Source: G965230065 sp965230065
GTDB taxonomy: Bacteria > Bacteroidota > Bacteroidia > Cytophagales > Cyclobacteriaceae
Length of the DNA: 64,000 nt
Assembly: GCA_965230065.1 (NCBI GenBank)
Contig: OZ245942.1
Coordinates: 5,828,001-5,892,000 of the forward strand
Reading direction: 5' to 3'
Notes under the pieces: generated by a model
Told to the model about the DNA's origin: nothing
What the model saw: the letters and a program-made list of their open reading frames with translations, nothing else
The model's database searches: none
Shown here: positions 26,786-35,690 of the stretch, one piece after another
Position numbering within the stretch: the stretch's first letter is position 1
Layout: each line of letters begins with the position of its first letter
Position numbers and translations under genes: made by a program

Positions 26786-28150
26786 TTATTTTGATACAGG
26801 AGTTACTCCCTCCCTAACTTCTTTTTTCCACGCTTCCACCCTATTCAACATCCCTGAAACAATTTCAGGATACTCAGAAGACAGGTCGTTTTTCTCAGAT
26901 AAATCAGCTTCCAGGTCAAATAATTCAATATTGTTTTTATCGTTCTCTCTAATTGAAACCAGTTTCCATTGGCCGCTACGTATAGCCAGCCTGTGTCCAA
27001 AACTCCAGAAAAGATCCCGCTGAGGTAATTTCGTTCCATTGAGTAATAAGTCTTTGATACTGATTCCATCGATATTAGTCCCCGATGGCTTGCCTCCTGC
27101 AAAATCAACTAAAGTAGGCAGGAAGTCCATCCCCATTACAAGTTCATTGCTCACCGTTCCTGCTTTAATTTTATCAGGATATCGAATGATTCCCGGAACG
27201 CGATGGCCTCCTTCATAAACCGAAGCTTTATATGACCTCAGCACACCATTGTCACCTCGGTTTGCTGCCGCGCCATTATCTGAACAGAAAATCACGATCG
27301 TATTTTTATCTAGCCCTTCTTCATTGATAGCCTGCATAAGTGCACCAATTCCCTCATCCATGGTTTCAATCATTTCCGTATAAATTGACTGTACGCTGTC
27401 CTTTTCAACTTTTCGTATGTACTTTTTGGAGCCGGCTTTTCTTACAGGCTTATCATGTCGGCCTTGGATAGGGTAATGAGGCGCCTCATGCGGAAGGTAT
27501 AAGAAGAAAGGTCTTCCTGTTTTTTGGGGGTTGTTTTTCCGTACAAAATCGATCCCGTGGTTGGTAATTAAATCCGTAGTATATCCTTTTTCCTTTAGGA
27601 ATGTGGTATCGCTCCACCAGTCAAAAAACCCTTCCTGATCTACATGCGAATGATAATCCACATTTCCACTTACAAAACCAATAAACTGATCGAATCCCTG
27701 TAAAGTAGGATTAAATTCCTTTGCATACCCAAGGTGCCACTTACCAAATATACCGCAGTTATATCCCAGTTTTTTTAATTCTTCTGCGATGGTTATTTCA
27801 TCAAGGCTTAACCCCACATCACGATGGTTCGCAGCGGTGATGACTCCCTCCACTCCCGTACGTTGCTGATATTTTCCAGTCATTAATGCAGCTCGCGTCG
27901 GACTACAGACCGGACCATTTGCATGAAAATCGGTAAATTTTATGCCTTGTGCAGCAAGCTTATCAATATTCGGGGTGTGAATATTAGTACTTCCGTAACA
28001 AGATAGCTCCCCGTACCCAAGGTCATCGGCCATGATTAAAATAATGTTTGGCCGAATTACAGAACCGGGCTCATTGCTCTTACAGGCTACACATACAAGC
28101 AGAAGGAAAGTTACACCTGCAAAAAGGTAAAGAAAGGGATTTTTCATCAA
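26786..28150 (-). CDS. Formylglycine-dependent sulfatase (S1 family) lipoprotein, copy B
   Basis: This 454-residue lipoprotein has a signal with a Cys in LLLVCVACKS. The core is RPNIILIMADDLGYGELSCYG, and the maturation motif is CSPTR (Cys82, encoded at 27905-27907), followed by AALMTGKYQQRTG. GIFGKWHLGY and VIFCSDNGAAANRGDNG complete the active-site pattern. CSPTR rather than CSPSR is common and fully functional in the family. The Cys needs conversion to formylglycine by a maturase encoded elsewhere. It starts 5 bases after the stop of the next sulfatase upstream, so the two form a translationally linked pair, probably removing sulfate at different positions of one oligosaccharide. Confidence 0.94.
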   Translation of the reverse strand: MMKNPFLYLFAGVTFLLLVCVACKSNEPGSVIRPNIILIMADDLGYGELSCYGSTNIHTPNIDKLAAQGIKFTDFHANGPVCSPTRAALMTGKYQQRTGVEGVITAANHRDVGLSLDEITIAEELKKLGYNCGIFGKWHLGYAKEFNPTLQGFDQFIGFVSGNVDYHSHVDQEGFFDWWSDTTFLKEKGYTTDLITNHGIDFVRKNNPQKTGRPFFLYLPHEAPHYPIQGRHDKPVRKAGSKKYIRKVEKDSVQSIYTEMIETMDEGIGALMQAINEEGLDKNTIVIFCSDNGAAANRGDNGVLRSYKASVYEGGHRVPGIIRYPDKIKAGTVSNELVMGMDFLPTLVDFAGGKPSGTNIDGISIKDLLLNGTKLPQRDLFWSFGHRLAIRSGQWKLVSIRENDKNNIELFDLEADLSEKNDLSSEYPEIVSGMLNRVEAWKKEVREGVTPVSK

Positions 28151-28155
28151 AGTAA

Positions 28156-29598
28156 TTATTCAGTTTTTCTACTCCAAACATAGCTGTCTCCCAAAAGAGC
28201 AGCATACTCGGACCTTAATTGACGCTTCAGTTTTTCAAAGGCCTCCGGATATTTTTCTGACACATCCTCACTTTCACCTATATCTTCTTGCAAATTGTAT
28301 AAAACAAAATCGCACAATTCAGCTTCCCTGACCAGGGCTTCATTTCCGTCATATAAATTGTTTATTTTAGGCAGATAAGTAGTATCATTTTTTAACTGGC
28401 ACATTATTTTCCAATCGTCGCTGCGCATGGCAACCACCTGTTGGTTTAAGGCATTGTAAAAGCTCCAGAGTAAAGGTTTTGTTCTTTCCTTTTTTCCTGT
28501 TTTGATCAGTGAGGTAATGGATTCCCCATCAAGTGTTCTCTCAGGTAAGGGAGCCCCTGACAACTCTGCAAAAGTGGGCATGAAATCAAGCGACGAGACT
28601 ACAGCATCAGAAGTACCCTTAAAAGTTGGGGTTCCCATCCAATACAAAATACCCGGAACGCGAAAGCCAGCTTCGGTGGTCCAAAGTTTCATCCCTTTCA
28701 GTTCACCGGGCGAGCCATAGGATCTTTTTGCTCTTGCATATCGGTTTAGCGATTCAGGGCCATTATCAGAACTAAATATGATCAGTGTATTTTCATTGTG
28801 ATTTTGTTCTAAAAACGCCAATAGGCGACCAACAGCCTTATCAACATTGTCGACATTAGCAAAGTATTGGGCTTCATCTTCATTTTTTGAGGACGGTAAA
28901 TATTTTTGCACCAAACCCTTTGGTGATGCAACGGGTTCGTGCGGTTCATGAAAACAGACCTGAAGGTAGAATGGATCAGGGGTTTCTTTATTCTTCAACC
29001 ATTGGATAGCTTCATCCACAACAATCTGGCAACTGAAGCCTTCAATTTCACCAACATCTTCACCATTGCGCACAAAATTCTTTGGATGCTCATGACTCGG
29101 TGAGGCATTATTGTGCGTTGCAAACCAGTGGTCGAAACCAAAATGGTCAGGGGTTGGCTGAGCAGCGTTGTTAAACTTTGAACTGCAATGCCATTTTCCG
29201 GATAAACAGGTAGTGTAACCCACCGATTTCAACATGGCAGGAATCGTTTGTTCATGGGCCTGCAAGTGAACCAGGTCCCTGCAATCCTCACTCCTTTTGG
29301 GACCGGGAATAAAGTCGTATATGCCTGCCCGGTTAGGGCTCCTGCCGGTTAGCAATCCCACCCGTGATGGAGAACAAACCGGCGCCGCGGAATAGAAATT
29401 CGTAAACCTGATTCCATCTAATGCCATTTGATCAAGGTTTGGCGTCTCGATAATGGAGTGCCCAAAAGAGGACAAATCTCCATATCCTAAATCGTCGCAT
29501 AGGAGTACAACAATGTTTGGCTGAGCGGGTTGTTCCTTACACGATAAAAGTGAGGCCGAAAAAACCCAAAGAATAATTGATAGTCGTAGGTATTTCAT
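28156..29598 (-). CDS. Formylglycine-dependent sulfatase (S1 family) lipoprotein, copy C
   Basis: This 480-residue lipoprotein (lipobox SLLSC, Cys20) carries QPNIVVLLCDDLGYGDLSSFG, the maturation motif CSPSR (Cys75, encoded at 29374-29376) and SGKWHCSSKF. The metal and sulfate contacts IIFSSDNGPESLNRY are present. In place of the more usual HxG pattern around the substrate pocket it has CFHEPHEPVASP. The start is 50 bases after the lyase stop. With copies A and B this gives three sulfatases with different pockets, which implies a substrate sulfated at several positions. Confidence 0.94.
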   Translation of the reverse strand: MKYLRLSIILWVFSASLLSCKEQPAQPNIVVLLCDDLGYGDLSSFGHSIIETPNLDQMALDGIRFTNFYSAAPVCSPSRVGLLTGRSPNRAGIYDFIPGPKRSEDCRDLVHLQAHEQTIPAMLKSVGYTTCLSGKWHCSSKFNNAAQPTPDHFGFDHWFATHNNASPSHEHPKNFVRNGEDVGEIEGFSCQIVVDEAIQWLKNKETPDPFYLQVCFHEPHEPVASPKGLVQKYLPSSKNEDEAQYFANVDNVDKAVGRLLAFLEQNHNENTLIIFSSDNGPESLNRYARAKRSYGSPGELKGMKLWTTEAGFRVPGILYWMGTPTFKGTSDAVVSSLDFMPTFAELSGAPLPERTLDGESITSLIKTGKKERTKPLLWSFYNALNQQVVAMRSDDWKIMCQLKNDTTYLPKINNLYDGNEALVREAELCDFVLYNLQEDIGESEDVSEKYPEAFEKLKRQLRSEYAALLGDSYVWSRKTE

Positions 29599-29648
29599 TT
29601 TCGTTCAATAATCTGCCATTAATCGCCTCAATAAGATTTATTGACTTT

Positions 29649-32441
29649 TTAAAGTAATATTAACTTAACTCTATGTAATGCAGGCAACTCAAAGGTTACC
29701 CATCTATTATCATCTTTTTGAACCACTTTCCCTTTAAATGATCTTTTATCACCCTGACCGACAACTTCTAATGCCCCTTGGGTCTTTTCATCCATGGGCA
29801 AGGTAAGCGTAAATGGCTGAGGCGCATCCATTTCGAGACCTTCCTGGGTTTGTCTGATGAACACATCACCAGGCTGATTCGGCACTTCAACACTTATGTG
29901 CTCATGTTGGAAAACAGTTCCGTTACTCAGCAGCATGGAATGAAATGCCTGGCCAATTGTTGAAACCACGCCAAAACTTCCGTTAAATATCCCTTGTTCA
30001 AATACGTTTTCAGTACCTGCACTTTCATCATTAAAAATGAGATCGGAGCGATTTTCTTCCGAATGGACTTCGAGACCTATAAAACCAGGATTTTCATTTT
30101 TGGGTGAGAAATAATCAACCTTCGTTACCGATTCCCCTTCCGAATTATTAAAAGCATCCATAATGGCCACAAAAGGCTTCGTCCGGGCTTCTCCATTTTG
30201 ACGAACAACCAATGTGGGAAGCGGTTTTTGATATAATGCTTCAGGAACACTTTCTTTACTGATGGCACGTGAATAGGGAGCCTCAACGGTAAAAATTTCT
30301 CTTCCCTCATATCCTTTCATCCAAAGGTTTAAGTGAAGCATTTCTCCCAAAACAGAAGGCATTTTGAACTGGGCGATAAAATTATCGTCGGCTTTAGCAG
30401 TTCTTTTATTGTCGAAATAATCGTAGCCAACCATATCTCCCTTATCTGAAGAAAGCTCATCCGTCTCGCTCGTTGAGATTTCAGTACCGCTTAAACCCTT
30501 TAAAACAATGGGTTCACCCTGACTGTGCAACAAATATTCGTGTTTTTTATCTTTTCCGTCATTTCTGGAAGAGCGGAAAATATCGATAAAATACCCGGAG
30601 GTTTCACTGGTTCGCACCGTAGCTGTTAATCGTTGTTGGGTAGCGTCGGTAGATGGTTCATGAAAAGTAACATCGGATAAGGTAAAGCCGCTGTATAAAG
30701 GATTGGGTGCGTCTGTTGCAGGGTAAATAGCGTTTACTTTAAATGCCTGGGTTCCCCGCATATTCCGGTAATCCGAAATTCCATCTACCACCACTGTGTT
30801 GTGGGCGGCAAACCGGCTGTAATAATCCCGGTGATCGGTGGTCCAGTAGCTTACACCGGCGGCACAATCCGGGGCAATGGCCATTCCTTTGGCAAACAAT
30901 TCAATATTGACACCATTGGTGTGCGAGTGGTTGCCAAGCGACGCATTTTTGGAAACCATCATTCCGTTTACCAAACTATGGCCGTTTCGCTGAACTACCC
31001 AACTTACATTGGGTGAATAAAAAGTAGGGTTTACCAAAGATGAGAAGGAAGCAGCCGGGGGTATATCTTTTAACGCATCTACATAATAAAACAAATGGAA
31101 AAGTGAGTTGATATTTTTCCTGGAATAAGCCCCATCCTGAATAAACTTATTGAGTTGGGCGGTAATTAATTTTTCTTTTTCAAATTGCTCGTATTTCCGG
31201 TAATTTGCTATTAATAATTCCAGGGAATTAAACCGCAACCTTCGGTGCTTGGCATCACCATAAGCCGTAGTAAATCCGTTTGGGAACAGATAATTAAAGT
31301 TGGCTAAGGCCGCTTGCTCGATGGTTGGGAATTTTTCCAGAAGGTTGTTGTCGAGGGTTTTGTCCATCAAAGCATAAATTTCCAGCATATCGTCGGTAAC
31401 CATAATGGAATAATGGGCAACTTCGGGCCAGATGGCCGTGACCGGGTCGTAGTTTTTCACAACGTCTCTTAATGCCTTTTGCTTTTCTGAATTTTGATAT
31501 AATACCTGGTCGATATAATACTCCTGCCCTTTCCCGTCTGCATAAAGTTCATCGTTTTCCAGTGCAAGGGCCAAATAAGTAATAAAACGTGCCTGCATTA
31601 AATTCCAGTTGTTATCAGGGACCCCATATTTTATTTCCTGATCGGCCCACTTTCTGAAAAGATCCTGAATCATTTTCAAATCTGCTCCATTTTCCTTGAG
31701 GTAAGCATACAGAAAGTCGTAACAAATGGTAACAGGTTCAATAATCCCTTCGTGAATTACCTCGAAGGTCTGCAATCCCATCAACTTAGCATTTTTATGA
31801 TCCCCAACCGTTGCAGGCGGATCGCGGTGGTACATCCCTTCCACGTATTTCATGAAAATGTCGGCAGCAAAAACGGCATATTTTTCGTCTCCGCTGATCC
31901 AATACAAAAACGCAGCGTCTTCGGCAAGACTGAGTATTTCCCGGTTAATTCCTTCAATGATGTGTCCGGTTTCCGAGGGCGGGGCCCATTCCCAGGGTTG
32001 CCCTTCTTTTTTTCCATTTTGAAGATACAAACCCCTTTCATCGTCCATGTACGGTTTGATATCTTCCAATGCCGGGCGCAGATAATCGGTTGCCCAATCG
32101 CGGGAACCCGAAAAACGAACCGTTGGCACCGGAGCCGTTCCCTCTCCGTGAGAAAAATCCATTCCATTCACAAACACTTTTTTGTAATTGGTTTTCCAAT
32201 ACATTTGCATGCGGGAAACAATCCATTCCGGGTCGGTTTGGTGTCTGTCAACATAGGGTGCCACATGCGCTTTTAATTCATCCATAAACACACCAACCCT
32301 TTCAGATTCTTCTATTCGATGCAGAAAACCTTTTTTTTGGGCATCGGTGATATAAATCCGGGGATGATCTTGCGCCACTGCCAATAGCTGAAAAAGGCAA
32401 AGTATGATTAACAGCCAATATTTATTATTATTTACATGCAT
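29649..32441 (-). CDS. Heparinase II/III-family polysaccharide lyase, long form 1
   Basis: This 930-residue protein has a signal peptide (FQLLAVAQ). It begins with the block HPRIYITDAQKKGFL and continues with PEWIVSRMQMYWKT and PVPTVRFSGSRDW, all shared with the lyase at 39474. The toroid motifs are NNWNLMQARF and WPEVAHYSIMV, and the beta-sandwich motif is ASLGNHSHTNGVNIELFAKG with its likely catalytic His. It is therefore a paralogue of the 914-residue lyase on the other side of SusC/SusD and a more distant relative of the short lyase. A beta-eliminating action on a uronate-containing chain is expected. PL family number not assigned. The large gap upstream may mean it has its own promoter or RNA-processing site. 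Confidence 0.87.
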   Translation of the reverse strand: MHVNNNKYWLLIILCLFQLLAVAQDHPRIYITDAQKKGFLHRIEESERVGVFMDELKAHVAPYVDRHQTDPEWIVSRMQMYWKTNYKKVFVNGMDFSHGEGTAPVPTVRFSGSRDWATDYLRPALEDIKPYMDDERGLYLQNGKKEGQPWEWAPPSETGHIIEGINREILSLAEDAAFLYWISGDEKYAVFAADIFMKYVEGMYHRDPPATVGDHKNAKLMGLQTFEVIHEGIIEPVTICYDFLYAYLKENGADLKMIQDLFRKWADQEIKYGVPDNNWNLMQARFITYLALALENDELYADGKGQEYYIDQVLYQNSEKQKALRDVVKNYDPVTAIWPEVAHYSIMVTDDMLEIYALMDKTLDNNLLEKFPTIEQAALANFNYLFPNGFTTAYGDAKHRRLRFNSLELLIANYRKYEQFEKEKLITAQLNKFIQDGAYSRKNINSLFHLFYYVDALKDIPPAASFSSLVNPTFYSPNVSWVVQRNGHSLVNGMMVSKNASLGNHSHTNGVNIELFAKGMAIAPDCAAGVSYWTTDHRDYYSRFAAHNTVVVDGISDYRNMRGTQAFKVNAIYPATDAPNPLYSGFTLSDVTFHEPSTDATQQRLTATVRTSETSGYFIDIFRSSRNDGKDKKHEYLLHSQGEPIVLKGLSGTEISTSETDELSSDKGDMVGYDYFDNKRTAKADDNFIAQFKMPSVLGEMLHLNLWMKGYEGREIFTVEAPYSRAISKESVPEALYQKPLPTLVVRQNGEARTKPFVAIMDAFNNSEGESVTKVDYFSPKNENPGFIGLEVHSEENRSDLIFNDESAGTENVFEQGIFNGSFGVVSTIGQAFHSMLLSNGTVFQHEHISVEVPNQPGDVFIRQTQEGLEMDAPQPFTLTLPMDEKTQGALEVVGQGDKRSFKGKVVQKDDNRWVTFELPALHRVKLILL

Positions 32442-32777
32442 GGATTAGGCATTTGATTTAGAGCTGGTTAAAAATTTATTATTGAATATCGGTGATAACA
32501 TGAAATAATATTTCAATTTGAATTCTTTTTGCTCGTTACTTTTTGTCTTGAAACAAAAAGTAACCAAAAAATTCAAGAAAGTTTAATGCTTCCACGCACA
32601 AAAGCCAACGCACGCCCGCTAAACTTTCAGTCCAACGCGCTGAAAATCAGAGGTTTTAAAAAAATTTATACAAACTCTTATTATAATCAATTGATAACAA
32701 GTTTTATCAGCTTTTCAGCAGCGGTATCTCCCTCATAACTACCCCACCATTAACTTTCAGGCTTGTTGGCTTATTTA
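32442..32777. other. Intergenic region with a stem-loop, no gene
   Basis: No gene is visible in this 336-base gap between the LamG-like gene and the long lyase. A perfect hairpin lies at 32536-32565: GTTACTTTTTGT pairs with ACAAAAAGTAAC around a 6-base loop, followed by ACCAAAAAATTCAAG. This exact kind of hairpin is widespread between genes of Bacteroidota. The stretch 32590-32650 (cacgcacaaaagccaacgca) also looks like part of that repeat. The remainder is AT-rich and featureless by eye. Confidence 0.5.
32536..32565. repeat. Perfect 12-bp stem hairpin, common Bacteroidota intergenic repeat
   Basis: The arms GTTACTTTTTGT and ACAAAAAGTAAC are perfect reverse complements with loop CTTGAA. On the minus strand the hairpin ends in a GTAAC/GAGCA context without a T-run, so a simple intrinsic terminator is not obvious. 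It may instead stabilise or process the mRNA between the LamG-like gene and the lyase. Confidence 0.6.
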
Positions 32778-33581
32778 CTATTTTACCGAAACCTTAATAT
32801 CACTATAACTGGCAGACCGGGTGAACATATGCCGCAAGCCAATCCGGCCTTCTGTTATAGGATTTGTAGAATCTAGTTGCCAGGTATATAACTTCTCAAG
32901 CCCTTCCCCTTCTACATTGAAGAAGAGCTTTGAATTGGTTTTTATCACGGTTATTTTATAAGTTCTATCAGGCAGAAACAGGCCGGTATTTTCATAAGAA
33001 GGCGGTATTTCCATGTCATCGAAAGTGATCTCCTCTGTAACCGGATACTTCCTGACCCTGATGTAATCATTATGAGGGTCTTCATTCACCATCGGAAATG
33101 CAGCATAGCTAATATGCAGCGTCTTCATATAATTGTAATACTTGCTCATAGTGGGCACCTCCCTGAATGCATTCCATTTTGAAATGTCTTTATCAAAATT
33201 TCCCTTCCCAATGCCCGTTGCCTGAATATACAAGATATTTACATTGATCACCTGGCTATCCGTTCTGGTGTAGTTGTATTCAATCTTCACATCACCTTCA
33301 AAAGATTGTTTTGTCCACAGCACGGCATGGTGTGCATCGTTTCGGTTTAACGGGCCTGCACTAAAATTCATCCCATCACTATTATTCTCCACTTTAGCCA
33401 TCAACCCGTCCAAAAACCATTGGTTTTGCCAGTTTGCAGTACAGGGATCTGACAGCTCCAGCTTCCAGTCTGCCGATGTATTCAATTTATCGAATTCATC
33501 CTGGGACTTCGCAGAAAAACTGACGCATATCAAAAGGATGGGCAGTAGAAAGTTAATGTGTTTAAAAGTTAGTATATCCAT
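32778..33581 (-). CDS. Secreted LamG/DUF1961-like protein
   Basis: I choose ATG at 33581 (MDILTFKHINFLLPILLICVSFSAKSQ) because it starts directly with a signal peptide; earlier in-frame ATGs at 33626 and 33599 add hydrophilic residues and the first lies in repeat element E4. The mature part of about 240 residues is a jelly-roll by pattern (NTSADWKLELSDPCTANWQ, VLWTKQSFEGDVKIEYNYTRTD, GRIGLRHMFTRSASYSDIKVS), resembling the DUF1961 group of LamG-like proteins. It lies directly after SusD and before a lyase, so binding or modifying the same glycan is likely. The family assignment is tentative. Confidence 0.6.
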   Translation of the reverse strand: MDILTFKHINFLLPILLICVSFSAKSQDEFDKLNTSADWKLELSDPCTANWQNQWFLDGLMAKVENNSDGMNFSAGPLNRNDAHHAVLWTKQSFEGDVKIEYNYTRTDSQVINVNILYIQATGIGKGNFDKDISKWNAFREVPTMSKYYNYMKTLHISYAAFPMVNEDPHNDYIRVRKYPVTEEITFDDMEIPPSYENTGLFLPDRTYKITVIKTNSKLFFNVEGEGLEKLYTWQLDSTNPITEGRIGLRHMFTRSASYSDIKVSVK

Positions 33582-33616
33582 GCGTTCTTCGTCAGACATT
33601 ATTTTTTTGCCTCCAC

Positions 33617-33754
33617 TTAAGTGCAAACCAAAAAGTGCTACCGGATGTTTTTAGTGTTAAAACCCTCCAGGTATCGGCGATATTGATGCATATTCGGCAA
33701 AAATTCGCTAAAAACCTGGAGGGTTTCGGGCGTTTTTTATTTGGTCGTACTTAG
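33617..33754. repeat. Inverted-repeat element E4 (138 bp)
   Basis: The left end TTAAGTGCAAACCAAAAAGTG is mirrored on the right, from the other strand, by CTAAGTACGACCAAATAAAA ending at 33754. Inside, AAACCCTCCAGGT and ACCTGGAGGGTTT form a hairpin with long arms. Size and ends agree with E3 (139 bp). It fills the gap between the SusD stop and the LamG-like gene, and its left edge reaches into the longest possible reading of that gene. Confidence 0.7.
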
Positions 33755-33774
33755 AAAAACTACCCCTAATTAAT

Positions 33775-35667
33775 TTACCACCCCGGATTTTGTGTCAAAC
33801 TCGGATTCAGCTTAATTTGATCTGAAGGAATTGGATCCACATAGTTCCGGATAGAGAAACTGCGGTTGCCGGCAGCATCCAATATTAAGGCACCGGGTTT
33901 GGTAGTGGCAATACCCGCATAACTAGAAACACTTTGCTCTGATGTGGTAAGCCCATAAGGCCAAACACCATCCGCATATATTTTCGAACCAGGATTCAAA
34001 GGATTCTCAGCTGTTTCGTACTCTGTTCCTTCAATGTATGTGACGCATACATTTTTGTTTAATTCTTCCGGGGCAATATTCCACCGTTTTAAATCATCAA
34101 AACGAAAGTTTTCACCAAATAACTCAATCGCACGCTCACGACGTATTTCTCCCAGCATGGTTAAATCAGGATAGGGGGCGATCAATGCGTTTGACAAAGG
34201 AGCAACACCAGACCGCTCTCTTATTTTATTAATGGAAATATCCAGGTCTGCGTCAGAAATAGATCCATTACCCAATTCAACCGTAGCCTCAGCATAAATC
34301 AACATCACTTCAGCCAAACGAATAAGTGGATAATTGTAGGACTCTTCCCTGGTTTCACGCAATCGGTATTCTGTTGTGAATTTGCGTCCCATATACCCGT
34401 TGTTTCGAGGCTGGCCGGGACTGGTTAAACCAGGCACATATCGATAATCATACTCTACACCACTGTCTTCAAAATCAACGCCATATTGAGCTCCTCCACC
34501 ATTGGTGTTAGAACCCCACCCCCAGTATCGTTTAATAGGCACCCTGGCATTCAGAAATACACGAAGGTCTCGGTTCTGGAATTCAGAAGTCATTTGATCA
34601 TATCCCTGGAATTCTGATGAAAACTGAACAGGTAAACCATCGGTACACAAAAACATGTCCATCAGTTTACGAGTTGGGGCATGTGGCTTCGCATGGGTGA
34701 TATTTTGATTGATTTTCCTCAAGGTAAAATCATATACTGTTTGGAAAATAAATTCCTTATTGTCGGCCTTGTTCAGTCCTGCAGGATTTGAACCTCCATC
34801 TTCCAAATTAAACAAGTAGAACAAGTGATCATCCCCTATGGTAGCACGCTGGTCCCACAACTCGAACGCCCCACTGTTCATCACATCCAGAGCTGCCTGT
34901 TTGGCGTCTGTCAGCATGTCTGTAATACTTGGATACCCTGCAGGCTTTGCAGAGCCGGCACCAACCGTTGTTCCATCCCCGTCAGTAGCATCACCCACAT
35001 ACTTTTCCCAGGTAGCCTCGTACAGTAATATTCGAGCTTTTAATGATTTTGCTGCTTCGAGTGTTACTTTACCCTGCTGGTCAATACTAAGATTGTTTTG
35101 AGAGGGCAAGCCGCTGATGGCCTCATCCAAATCTTTCACCATCTGATCAACTACTTCATAGCGGCTGTTTCTTGGTCCATAAAGGTCCTCTGAAGTTACT
35201 TCTAATGAACTTGTAACAATGGGTACCCCACCAAAGCGTTTCAACAAAAGATAATGATGCCAGGCCCTGAAAAAATGGGCGGTGGCAACAGGCACAGCAA
35301 TTTCTGACTGTTCACCAGGATATTCTTCAGCCTTCTCGATCAATTGATTGACCGCCCGAAGATAAGTATAGTTATCCTCCCAGATTTCATCGGTTGTAGG
35401 AATAATAGTATTACCCCATGCATAGTTTTCTCCATTATCACCTAAGTTATTCGATAAATCCGACTGCTCATCTCCATCAAAAAAGCCCAAACGGGTATAA
35501 AAATAGTTAGAAGCGGTTGTAAATTGTTCAGGGGTTTCGAAATAAATAACTTCACTTACCGCATCCTGAGGTAGCTGATCTAAATAATCCTCACAACCAC
35601 TCAGGCAAAGCCCTGAAAGTAAAACAGTTAAACAGAATATTTTCAGATTCATATTTGTATTTTTCAT
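33775..35667 (-). CDS. SusD/RagB family outer-membrane glycan-binding lipoprotein
   Basis: This 630-residue protein has a lipoprotein signal (LCLSGC) followed by EDYLDQLPQDAVSE, the standard mature SusD start. The scaffold helices include VATAHFFRAWHHYLLLKRFGG (shown in part), and the RagB C-terminal block has YPLIRLAEVMLIYAEATVE and RRERAIELFGENFRFDDLKRW. It should bind the glycan at the surface together with the SusC encoded just before it; the gap is 23 bases. Compared with the first SusD it has a different length and loop set, suggesting that it handles a different oligosaccharide. Confidence 0.96.
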   Translation of the reverse strand: MKNTNMNLKIFCLTVLLSGLCLSGCEDYLDQLPQDAVSEVIYFETPEQFTTASNYFYTRLGFFDGDEQSDLSNNLGDNGENYAWGNTIIPTTDEIWEDNYTYLRAVNQLIEKAEEYPGEQSEIAVPVATAHFFRAWHHYLLLKRFGGVPIVTSSLEVTSEDLYGPRNSRYEVVDQMVKDLDEAISGLPSQNNLSIDQQGKVTLEAAKSLKARILLYEATWEKYVGDATDGDGTTVGAGSAKPAGYPSITDMLTDAKQAALDVMNSGAFELWDQRATIGDDHLFYLFNLEDGGSNPAGLNKADNKEFIFQTVYDFTLRKINQNITHAKPHAPTRKLMDMFLCTDGLPVQFSSEFQGYDQMTSEFQNRDLRVFLNARVPIKRYWGWGSNTNGGGAQYGVDFEDSGVEYDYRYVPGLTSPGQPRNNGYMGRKFTTEYRLRETREESYNYPLIRLAEVMLIYAEATVELGNGSISDADLDISINKIRERSGVAPLSNALIAPYPDLTMLGEIRRERAIELFGENFRFDDLKRWNIAPEELNKNVCVTYIEGTEYETAENPLNPGSKIYADGVWPYGLTTSEQSVSSYAGIATTKPGALILDAAGNRSFSIRNYVDPIPSDQIKLNPSLTQNPGW

Positions 35668-35690
35668 ATCCTTAACTTCAATAGTGTTTA

